A stretch of DNA of 64,000 bases, from positions 780,721-844,720 of the forward strand of contig NZ_WGLM01000005.1 of the NCBI RefSeq assembly GCF_016125575.1, in the 5' to 3' direction. This stretch comes from Limimaricola sp. Its GTDB lineage: Bacteria; Pseudomonadota; Alphaproteobacteria; Rhodobacterales; Rhodobacteraceae. How positions within the stretch are numbered: position 1 is the stretch's first letter; each line of letters opens with the position of its first letter. This document shows, piece after piece, positions 28,656 to 35,227 of this stretch. The position numbers and the translations under genes were made by a program. The notes under the pieces are model-generated. The model did not search any database. It saw nothing but the letters and a program-made list of their open reading frames with translations, and was not told the DNA's origin.

Positions 28656-28817
28656 CGGCGGCACCCACCTCCTCCCGGGTGCCGCCGTCCACCCGAATAG
28701 AATACGGGCCTTCGACCTCCTCCCCGAGGGTCCGGCAAGACAGGCAGCAAGGCTCACCTCCTCCCGGGCCGATCTGCCTGAGCATGTGACGGTCGACCTC
28801 CTCCCCGGCCGGACACA
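28656..28817 (+). ncRNA. Hairpins 7-10: second copy of the four-hairpin unit
   Basis: The same stem types A, B, C and D recur in the same order about 170 nt later (28668, 28716, 28757 and 28797 against 28500, 28546, 28587 and 28627). Stem A is again a perfect 10-bp match (GGCGGCACCC with GGGTGCCGCC) and stem C is perfect (CAGGCAG with CTGCCTG). Several differences between copies are on both sides of a stem, preserving pairing. Confidence 0.8.
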
Positions 28818-28821
28818 ACAA

Positions 28822-28866
28822 TAAGCGGCGGCGCCCACCTCCTCCCGGGCGTTGCCGTCTTATTTT
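28822..28866 (+). terminator. Hairpin 11 (type A) with T-rich tail, array terminator
   Basis: GGCGGCGCCC (28827-28836) pairs with GGGCGTTGCC (28847-28856), again with CCTCCTCCC in the loop. The stem extends into TAAG/CTTA and is followed by TATTTT. It therefore serves both as the last anti-Shine-Dalgarno hairpin and as an intrinsic terminator. The convergent gene ends 20 bp further. Confidence 0.8.
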
Positions 28867-28885
28867 CAGACGCAAGTTTTCAGGG

Positions 28886-30715
28886 TCAGGGCTGCGCGCA
28901 GGTGCAGGCATCGACCCGGGCACGGGTCAGGGACGCCTCCATCGCCGCCAGATGCTGGTCGAGCCGGTCATACCGGCCGCGCATGCCGGTGAAATAGGCG
29001 GCCGCCTCCATCCATGCGGTGGCCTCGTCCGCCTGATCGGCAAGTTCAGAAATGACGGCAAGGTCATATGCCGCTTCCAGCATCACGACGGTGCCCATCA
29101 CGGCACCGACCGCGTTGGCCCGCGCCGCAAGCGCCTCACCCGCCACAGCACCATGCGTCAGGCTGGTCAGCACGTTCAGCATACCCCCCACGAAGGTCGA
29201 GCCGGCAAGACTGGCCACTTCTGCCTGCGGATCGGTCGGCGGCGGCAGATCCAGCGCATCGAGCCCCTGCCGCACCGCTTGACCCCAGTAGAAAGCCGCG
29301 CTGTCGGCTTGGGCGGCAAGCCTGCCCAGCGTGGCACCACGGCGGGCCAGCGTGGCCCGCGCGGCCCGGATCGCGGCGATATCCTCGTCAAAGGCGCTGC
29401 CGGGACGGCAACTGGCATGTACCGCCAGCATGGGAAGTGCGACGCGCACCGCGGCAAGACTGCCGATGCCCGTCTCCTCGCCGCGCATCCACGCGTCGGT
29501 GCCCTGCCCTGCGATGACCGCCTGCAACTGCTCGCGCACCGTCGCCAGTGGCAAATAGCCGTTGGCGGTGTCGGGGCGAAGTGCCGCCTGATCCAAACTG
29601 CGCGCCGTGACAGCCGGCGACAGCGGTTCGCCCGGCAGAGCCGCGATGCGATCGGTCAGGCGGGCCAGTTCCTCGCGCGCCTGCATCAGCGTGCCGGCCA
29701 TGCCGTCAAGCCGGTTGACCCCCTGACGCAAGGCCTCGCGGCAGCGGCGGAACCGCAATGTCCAGCGGTCGTCGACTTGAAGCGCGGGACGATCGGGCAG
29801 GTCGACGACAAGGCGCGCGGCAATATCGGCGGTCAGCGCCTCGTCCGCGTCCCAGCCGCGGCTGGGCGGACCGACCAACAGCACCACCTCGGCCGTCCCG
29901 TCCTGAAGGGCTACCTCGCAAGTCAGGGCCGGGCTACCGGAACAGCCGGACGTGTCACTTCGCAGCGCTAGGTCGGACACGAAGGTAAGCGTTGCATGAT
30001 CAGCCTGCGCCGCGCCTACGTTGCTCGCGCGGAAGATCACGCGAGTCAGGGCCTGTGCCGCGGGCGTGTCCGGCAACGGCACCGGGAGCGGTCCCATCTC
30101 GGGCTGCCACGCGGCCTGATGCGTCAGGGTGAAAGCGGCGTTGGGCCGGGACGGTTCCAGAAACCGGCGAGAGACCAGCTCCGGCAGGCGTGCGACACCC
30201 TCAAGGCCCTGCGGATAATAGGGGATCGCGGCATCGTGCAGGATCTCCATAATGGCGTCATGAGTCTCGATCAGATCGGCAAGCTGGCTGATTGTGTCAG
30301 GAGCCGGGGTGCCCGGCGCGGCCTCGGCCCGGCGAAGTTCCGCACGAAGGCGCAACAAAGCGGCATGATGATGGTCGAAAAAACCGCTGGCATCGGGCAG
30401 GTCCAGTGGTACCTGCGGTGGACAGGGCGCCGCACCGGCAAGGTCCATGCAGATGTCGCGCACCGGAACGAAGTGCGTCATCTCGTCGTAAAGGCGACGC
30501 TGCGCCGACCCCGGCGCAAAGGCGGCAATGAATGCATCGGGCACAAGGATGTCTGACCAGCCGGGCGGAATGCCGGGCATCGCACCGCTTGACAGCATCT
30601 CGGTCATCATGGCCACGTCGGTGGCAAGGCTGCCGGTTTCGGACAAGAGTAGGTCGTCGGCCCGCGCCGGAGCGAGAGAAAGCCAGAAAAGGCAAACCGC
30701 TAGGAAATGACGCAT
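28886..30715 (-). CDS. Exported protein of unknown function, 609 residues
   Basis: I do not recognise a family. The N terminus is a clear Sec signal peptide (MRHFLAVCLFWLSLAPARA, cleavage about residue 19-20), so the protein is probably periplasmic. The mature chain is Ala/Leu-rich and mostly helical, with several long amphipathic stretches (for example about 330-370 and 445-485) that look like helical bundles. Scattered Cys residues include a pair in SGCSGSPALTCEV and a terminal CTCAQP, which could form disulfides. A less polar Gly/Ala/Val segment near 510-560 (LAGSTFVGGMLNVL onward) may touch the membrane. It stands alone, convergent with the small-RNA array; its stop lies 20 bp from the array terminator. 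Confidence 0.8.
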   Translation of the reverse strand: MRHFLAVCLFWLSLAPARADDLLLSETGSLATDVAMMTEMLSSGAMPGIPPGWSDILVPDAFIAAFAPGSAQRRLYDEMTHFVPVRDICMDLAGAAPCPPQVPLDLPDASGFFDHHHAALLRLRAELRRAEAAPGTPAPDTISQLADLIETHDAIMEILHDAAIPYYPQGLEGVARLPELVSRRFLEPSRPNAAFTLTHQAAWQPEMGPLPVPLPDTPAAQALTRVIFRASNVGAAQADHATLTFVSDLALRSDTSGCSGSPALTCEVALQDGTAEVVLLVGPPSRGWDADEALTADIAARLVVDLPDRPALQVDDRWTLRFRRCREALRQGVNRLDGMAGTLMQAREELARLTDRIAALPGEPLSPAVTARSLDQAALRPDTANGYLPLATVREQLQAVIAGQGTDAWMRGEETGIGSLAAVRVALPMLAVHASCRPGSAFDEDIAAIRAARATLARRGATLGRLAAQADSAAFYWGQAVRQGLDALDLPPPTDPQAEVASLAGSTFVGGMLNVLTSLTHGAVAGEALAARANAVGAVMGTVVMLEAAYDLAVISELADQADEATAWMEAAAYFTGMRGRYDRLDQHLAAMEASLTRARVDACTCAQP

Positions 30716-30787
30716 TGGCCGCTCATCCGGCTATAATGAGCAGGACCATAAACCAGTTTCGCCATTTCGCCAAACGGCCGCTTCAGG

Positions 30788-31240
30788 TCAGCCGCGCTGG
30801 TCCTTGGAGGTTCCCATCACCATGTGGCTGGTGATCGCACGGACATGCGGCACGGTGCCCAGGATATCGGTGTGAAATGCCTTGTAGGCGGCGAGATCCG
30901 TCACTTCGACGCGCAGCAGGTATTCGAAAGCACCGGCGATGTTATGACATTCGGCCACTTCATCGGCCCGGGCCATTGCGCGTTCAAAGCCTTCCTGCGC
31001 GGCCTTGGTATGTTCGGCCAGCCCCACCATCACATAAACGACAAAGGCGCGCCCGGTCTGGCCCGGGTCAAGCCGTGCGCGGTATCCGCGGATGACTCCG
31101 CGGCGTTCCAACTCCTGCACCCGGCGCAGGCAGGCCGAGGGCGAGAGGCCCACCTTCTCGGCCAGCGCAAGGTTGCTGATCCGTCCGTCGCGGGTGAGCT
31201 CACGCAATATCCTGCGGCTGATGTCGTCGATCATGGTCAT
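30788..31240 (-). CDS. Lrp/AsnC-family transcriptional regulator
   Basis: About 150 residues. An N-terminal winged helix-turn-helix (IDDISRRILRELTRDGRISN, then LAEKVGLSPSACLRRVQELE) and a C-terminal RAM/ligand domain (FEYLLRVEVTDLAAYKAFHT) are typical of Lrp/AsnC proteins that sense amino acids. The start is ATG at 31238-31240, with another two codons later; the longer open frame has no family features. It is divergent from a LysE-type exporter only 74 bp away, the standard arrangement in which the regulator controls amino-acid export. Effector unknown. Confidence 0.9.
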   Translation of the reverse strand: MTMIDDISRRILRELTRDGRISNLALAEKVGLSPSACLRRVQELERRGVIRGYRARLDPGQTGRAFVVYVMVGLAEHTKAAQEGFERAMARADEVAECHNIAGAFEYLLRVEVTDLAAYKAFHTDILGTVPHVRAITSHMVMGTSKDQRG

Positions 31241-31314
31241 GGATTGCAGCAATAGCGCGTTCAGGCGCAACTTGGCAATTTCATTGCGCCCGCCGCGGTG
31301 GATGATTGCGCACC

Positions 31315-31914
31315 ATGACACCACAAATTCTCTATGCCCTCGCCGGCTTTTGCTTCGTTTCGTCGATCACGCCGGGGCCCAATAACATGATGCTTCTGGC
31401 CTCGGGGGCGAATTTCGGCCTGCGCCGCAGCCTGCCGCACATGCTGGGCGTCGCGCTGGGATTTACCCTGATGATCGTGCTGGTCGGGCTTGGGCTGATG
31501 CAGGTCTTCGTGGCCTTTCCGCTGGCGCATGACCTGTTGAAGGCGGCCAGCGTCGTCTACCTGCTATGGCTGGCGTGGAAGATCGGCAGCGCCGCGCCCG
31601 CCCCACCAGAGGCCGCCGAGACCGGGCGCCGCCCGATGAGTTTCCTGCAGGCCGTGGCGTTTCAATGGGTCAACCCCAAGGCCTGGGCGATGGCGCTGAC
31701 CGCGCTGTCGGCCTACGTGCCCGCGGAAACGCTGCTGCTGGTGGCGATGGTCGCGGGGCTTTTCGGGGCCATCAACCTGCCCTGCATCGCCAGCTGGACC
31801 ATCCTTGGCCAGCAGATGCGCCGGTTTCTGACCTCGCCCGCCCGGCTGCGCGCCTTCAACATCACCATGGCGCTGGGGCTGGTGGCGACACTGGCACCGA
31901 TCCTCAGCCACTGA
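31315..31914 (+). CDS. LysE/RhtB-family amino-acid exporter
   Basis: Inner-membrane exporter of about 199 residues with six hydrophobic segments. Family motif at the N terminus: FCFVSSITPGPNNMMLLASG, followed by GVALGFTLMIVLVGLG and FQWVNPKAWAMAL, all characteristic of LysE/RhtB transporters. The ATG at 31315 was chosen; the open frame starts at a TTG three codons earlier. Its substrate is probably an amino acid or derivative, controlled by the divergent Lrp-type gene. A strong hairpin region follows the stop. Confidence 0.92.
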   Translation: MTPQILYALAGFCFVSSITPGPNNMMLLASGANFGLRRSLPHMLGVALGFTLMIVLVGLGLMQVFVAFPLAHDLLKAASVVYLLWLAWKIGSAAPAPPEAAETGRRPMSFLQAVAFQWVNPKAWAMALTALSAYVPAETLLLVAMVAGLFGAINLPCIASWTILGQQMRRFLTSPARLRAFNITMALGLVATLAPILSH

Positions 31915-31928
31915 GGCGACGGCCCTTC

Positions 31929-31982
31929 ATCTTGGCAGCAAATACCTCCGCCGGAGGCATCCGGGGCCGGCACGGCCCCGGG
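31929..31982. terminator. Repeat-associated bidirectional terminator between the exporter and helicase genes
   Basis: Between two convergent stops lies CTTGGCAGCAAATACCTCCG followed by CCGGAGG, a member of the AAATA-CTCC-GCCGGAGGC repeat family seen at 18.3 and 59.0 kb. A perfect 9-bp stem CCGGGGCCG/CGGCCCCGG with a 3-base loop (31961-31981) comes next. It can terminate transcription from both sides. Confidence 0.65.
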
Positions 31983-31986
31983 CCAC

Positions 31987-34452
31987 TCAGAACGGAATAT
32001 CATCAGCCAGATTGGCTGGGGTCACGAAGCGCGCGACGACATGCTTGGTGCCGGCCTTGTCGAAGGCGATCTGCAGCTTGTCGCCCTCGATCCCCTCGAT
32101 CAGGCCGTAGCCGAATTTCTGGTGAAACACCCGCTCACCCACCGAAAAGGCCGACACCGCCTCGGCATCAATCGTGATGTGGCGGGCTTCGGACGGTTGC
32201 GCCATGCCGCGTGCCCCGGCCCCGCGCGCCTGCAATCTGCGCCAGCCGGGGGAATTGTAGACGTCGGCCTTGGCGACACGCTCGTTCAACTCCGAGGCGC
32301 GCGCCATGCCCATGCTGGGCGAGGCGCTGGCGGCCATTCCCGCCGCGCCATAGCCACCACCATAAAGGCCCGGCGGCGTCAGCACCTCGACGTGATCCTC
32401 CGGCAGTTCGTCGATAAACCGCGAAGGTAGCTGGCTTTGCCACTGGCCATAAACCCGGCGGTTGGCGGCGAAGCTGATCGTGCAGATTTCCTCGGCGCGG
32501 GTGATGCCGACATAGGCCAGCCGCCGTTCCTCTTCGAGGCCCTTCAGGCCGCTTTCGTCCATGCTGCGCTGGCTGGGAAACAGGCCATCCTCCCAGCCGG
32601 GCAGGAACACGGCGGGAAACTCCAGCCCCTTGGCGGCGTGTAGCGTCATGACACTGACCTTAGGCTCGTCCGCCTCGGCCTCGTTATCCATGATCAGCGC
32701 GACGTGTTCGAGGAACCCTTGCAGGTTGTCGAAGTTCTCCAGCGCCTTGACCAGTTCCTTGAGGTTTTCCAGCCGGCCCGGCGCCTCGGGCGTCTTGTCG
32801 GCCTGCCACATGCCGGTATAGCCGCTCTCGTCCAGAATCATCTCGGCCAGTTCGACATGGGTGTCGGCCTCGGCCAGCACCTGCGCGTGCCAGCGGTCGA
32901 TCCCGTCGACCAGCTCGGCCAACGCCGCCAGGCCCTTGCCGCCTAATAGCCGCCCCTCCACGACCAGTCGCGCGCCCTCGTGCAGCGACACGCCGTTGTC
33001 GCGCGCCGTGCGCTGGATTGTCTGCACCGCCTTGTCGCCCAGCCCGCGCTTGGGCGTGTTGACGATACGCTCGAACGCCAGATCGTCGGTGGGGCTGACC
33101 GCGAGGCGGAAATAGGCCATCGCGTCGCGCACTTCGAGGCGTTCGTAAAAGCGCGGGCCGCCGATGACGCGATAGGGCAGACCGATAGTCAGGAACCTAT
33201 CCTCGAAGGCGCGCATCTGGTGGCTGGCGCGCACGAGGATCGCCATTCCGTCAAGCGACATGGGCGCCATCCCCCGCGTGCCGCGCTGCATCGCCTCGAT
33301 CTCTTCGCCGATCCAGCGCGCCTCTTCCTCGCCGTCCCAATGACCGATCAGGCGGACCTTTTCGCCCTCTTCCAGATCGGTAAACAGCGTCTTGCCCAGC
33401 CGCCCCTTGTTGGCGGCAATCACGCCAGAGGCGGCAGCAAGGATATGCGGGGTAGAGCGGTAGTTCTGTTCCAGCCGCACCACGACCGCGCCGGGAAAAT
33501 CCTTTTCGAACCGGAGGATGTTGCCCACCTCGGCGCCGCGCCAGCCATAAATCGACTGGTCGTCGTCGCCAACGCAACAGATGTTCTTGTGCCCACCGGC
33601 CAGCAAGCGCAGCCACAGGTATTGGGCGACGTTGGTATCCTGGTATTCGTCGACGAGGATATAGCGGAACCAGCGGCGGTATTGCGCCAGCACGTCGTCA
33701 TGTTTCTGGAAGATCGTGACCATGTGCAGCAGCAGGTCACCGAAATCGACCGCGTTGAGGTCCAAGAGACGGCGCTGGTATTCCCTGGCAATTTTGATGA
33801 AGGACACAAAGTCTTTGTATTCTGGGAGCTTGGCGCCAGTTTGGATTGCGTGTCGCATTTCCGCATCTGACCACAACACACCCAATTCGATGTCCTCAGA
33901 TTTCGGCGCATCGAATGGAGAGCGGGCCCTATTTTTCCACCCATCGACGACACCGATAAGCATCCGGGGCGGCCAACGTTTTTGGTCGATGTTGTATATT
34001 TCCAAATGTTGTTTGAGCAGGCGGATCTGGTCGTCGGTGTCCAGAATCGTGAAGTTGGACTTCAGCCCGGCCAGTTCGGCATGGCGGCGCAACAGCTTCA
34101 CGCAGATCGCGTGAAAGGTGCCCAGCCACGGCATCCCCTCCACAGCCTCGCCCATCAGGCGACCGACGCGGGTCTTCATCTCACGCGCGGCCTTGTTGGT
34201 GAAGGTCACCGCCAGGATCTCGTTCGGGCGCGCCTTGCCGCTGGCCAGAAGGTGGACGATGCGGGTTGTCAGCGCCTTGGTCTTGCCGGTGCCCGCGCCC
34301 GCCAGCATCAGCACCGGGCCATCCAGCGCCTCGACCGCCTGCCGCTGCGCGGGGTTGAGATCGGCAAGGTAGGGCGCGGCGCGGCCCGCCATCGCGCGGG
34401 CCGACAGAGGCACGGCGGCCTCGAAGGCGTCTTCTTCGGAAAAACTGCTCAT
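31987..34452 (-). CDS. uvrD: ATP-dependent 3'-5' DNA helicase UvrD/PcrA
   Basis: Superfamily 1 helicase for nucleotide-excision and mismatch repair. About 821 residues. Motifs: Q-motif LNPAQRQAVEALDGPVL, Walker A LAGAGTGKTKALT, TFTNKAAREMKTRV, Walker B VDEYQDTN, CVGDDDQSIYGWRGA, LEQNYRS, and VMTLHAAKGLEFPAVF. The C terminus has a GERVFHQKFGYGLIEGI Tudor-like domain as in UvrD/PcrA. The ATG at 34450-34452 is used. Residues about 147-224 (33781-34020) are encoded by DNA of only about 50 percent G/C by hand count, unlike the rest, and the encoded segment around PFDAPKSEDIELGVLW is longer and less familiar than I expect for this region. Confidence 0.95.
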   Translation of the reverse strand: MSSFSEEDAFEAAVPLSARAMAGRAAPYLADLNPAQRQAVEALDGPVLMLAGAGTGKTKALTTRIVHLLASGKARPNEILAVTFTNKAAREMKTRVGRLMGEAVEGMPWLGTFHAICVKLLRRHAELAGLKSNFTILDTDDQIRLLKQHLEIYNIDQKRWPPRMLIGVVDGWKNRARSPFDAPKSEDIELGVLWSDAEMRHAIQTGAKLPEYKDFVSFIKIAREYQRRLLDLNAVDFGDLLLHMVTIFQKHDDVLAQYRRWFRYILVDEYQDTNVAQYLWLRLLAGGHKNICCVGDDDQSIYGWRGAEVGNILRFEKDFPGAVVVRLEQNYRSTPHILAAASGVIAANKGRLGKTLFTDLEEGEKVRLIGHWDGEEEARWIGEEIEAMQRGTRGMAPMSLDGMAILVRASHQMRAFEDRFLTIGLPYRVIGGPRFYERLEVRDAMAYFRLAVSPTDDLAFERIVNTPKRGLGDKAVQTIQRTARDNGVSLHEGARLVVEGRLLGGKGLAALAELVDGIDRWHAQVLAEADTHVELAEMILDESGYTGMWQADKTPEAPGRLENLKELVKALENFDNLQGFLEHVALIMDNEAEADEPKVSVMTLHAAKGLEFPAVFLPGWEDGLFPSQRSMDESGLKGLEEERRLAYVGITRAEEICTISFAANRRVYGQWQSQLPSRFIDELPEDHVEVLTPPGLYGGGYGAAGMAASASPSMGMARASELNERVAKADVYNSPGWRRLQARGAGARGMAQPSEARHITIDAEAVSAFSVGERVFHQKFGYGLIEGIEGDKLQIAFDKAGTKHVVARFVTPANLADDIPF

Positions 34453-34636
34453 GCCCGCCAATCTAGCGCCGATGCGCCCGGCGCGAAAGGTTGTTCGTGC
34501 AATGTTCCGTCCGCCTGTTTCAATCGCCCACGTTTTCGTGGGGTGGCTGGCCGGGACGTGCAACGGCTCTACCTTTCCTGCCAGCGGCTTGGCCATTCCG
34601 GCCCGGCCCATCAGTCATGACCCAGGGAGATTGCCA

Positions 34637-35074
34637 ATGCTGACCCGTCTCACCCTTGCCGCCGCGATCGCGATGTCGTTCGCGCAGGCCGCTTCGGCCG
34701 AAATGATGAACTGGAGCGCGACGCTCGACCAAGCTCAGGAAACCTCTGTCGACACCGCCGTGATGGACGCCAAGGGCTCGGCCACGGGCACGCTCGACAC
34801 CGATACCGGCGTAATGACCTGGAACATCACCTTCGAGGGCCTCTCGGGCGATGCCACGGGCATGCATTTCCACGGCCCCGCCGCCAAGGGCGCCGATGCC
34901 GGCGTCGCCGTGAACATCGGCGACATTTCCGGCCTGACCAGCCCCTCGGCCGGGCAGGCAACGCTGACCGCCGACCAGATGAAGCAGGTCGAGGACGGGA
35001 TGTGGTACATCAACATCCACACCTCCGCCAACGTGAAAGGCGAGATCCGCGGCCAGGTTATGCCCGCGATGTAA
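34637..35074 (+). CDS. Exported CHRD-domain protein
   Basis: 145 residues with a signal peptide (MLTRLTLAAAIAMSFAQAAS, cleavage about residue 22), followed by a single CHRD domain. Visible features are WSATLDQAQE, GSATGTLDTDTGVMTWNITF, GMHFHGPAAKGADAGV and the C-terminal WYINIHTSANVKGEIRGQV, the last being the hallmark of CHRD domains. The protein should be periplasmic or secreted; the domain's biochemical role is unknown. The ATG at 34637 was chosen over an upstream open frame. It is a single-gene unit, followed by a G/C palindrome at 35080-35093. Confidence 0.9.
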   Translation: MLTRLTLAAAIAMSFAQAASAEMMNWSATLDQAQETSVDTAVMDAKGSATGTLDTDTGVMTWNITFEGLSGDATGMHFHGPAAKGADAGVAVNIGDISGLTSPSAGQATLTADQMKQVEDGMWYINIHTSANVKGEIRGQVMPAM

Positions 35075-35227
35075 TCGCCCCGGCGCGCGCCGGAACCCGG
35101 CCCGGCGCGCGCACCCCGTTTCCCGCCCCCGACCACGTGCGAGGGCCGGAAAACCTGCCCCTTTTACCGTTGCCGCCGTCACGGAATCTTCATACCGTTG
35201 CTGCAACTGCGAAAAGGGGCTTCTTCG

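Larger units (their letters stand above)
28404..28866 (+). ncRNA. CcsR/cuckoo-type small-RNA array: eleven hairpins with CCTCCTCCC loops
   Basis: Eleven copies of CCTCCTCCC start at 28414, 28456, 28500, 28546, 28587, 28627, 28668, 28716, 28757, 28797 and 28838, spaced 40-48 nt. Each copy sits in the loop of an inverted repeat with 6-10 bp arms, several perfect and others kept by G-U pairs. The loop sequence is the anti-Shine-Dalgarno sequence of 16S rRNA, so each loop can pair with GGAGG-type ribosome-binding sites. The same motif and the same upstream DUF1127 gene define the CcsR1-4 RNAs of Rhodobacter sphaeroides (the cuckoo RNA family), which are stress-induced and processed from the DUF1127 transcript. 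The array ends with a hairpin plus T-rich tract. Individual RNA ends are unknown. Confidence 0.9.

Noticed and set aside
28404..28866. CRISPR array
   Set aside because: Units are 40-48 nt apart, but only a 9-base loop is constant; the rest are self-complementary arms rather than unique spacers, and there are no cas genes.
27892..28923. Minus-strand open frame of 343 codons with repeated Gly-Arg-Arg-Glu-Glu segments
   Set aside because: It is the antisense of the RNA hairpin array; the repeats are the complement of CCTCCTCCC, and there is no sensible protein or start context.
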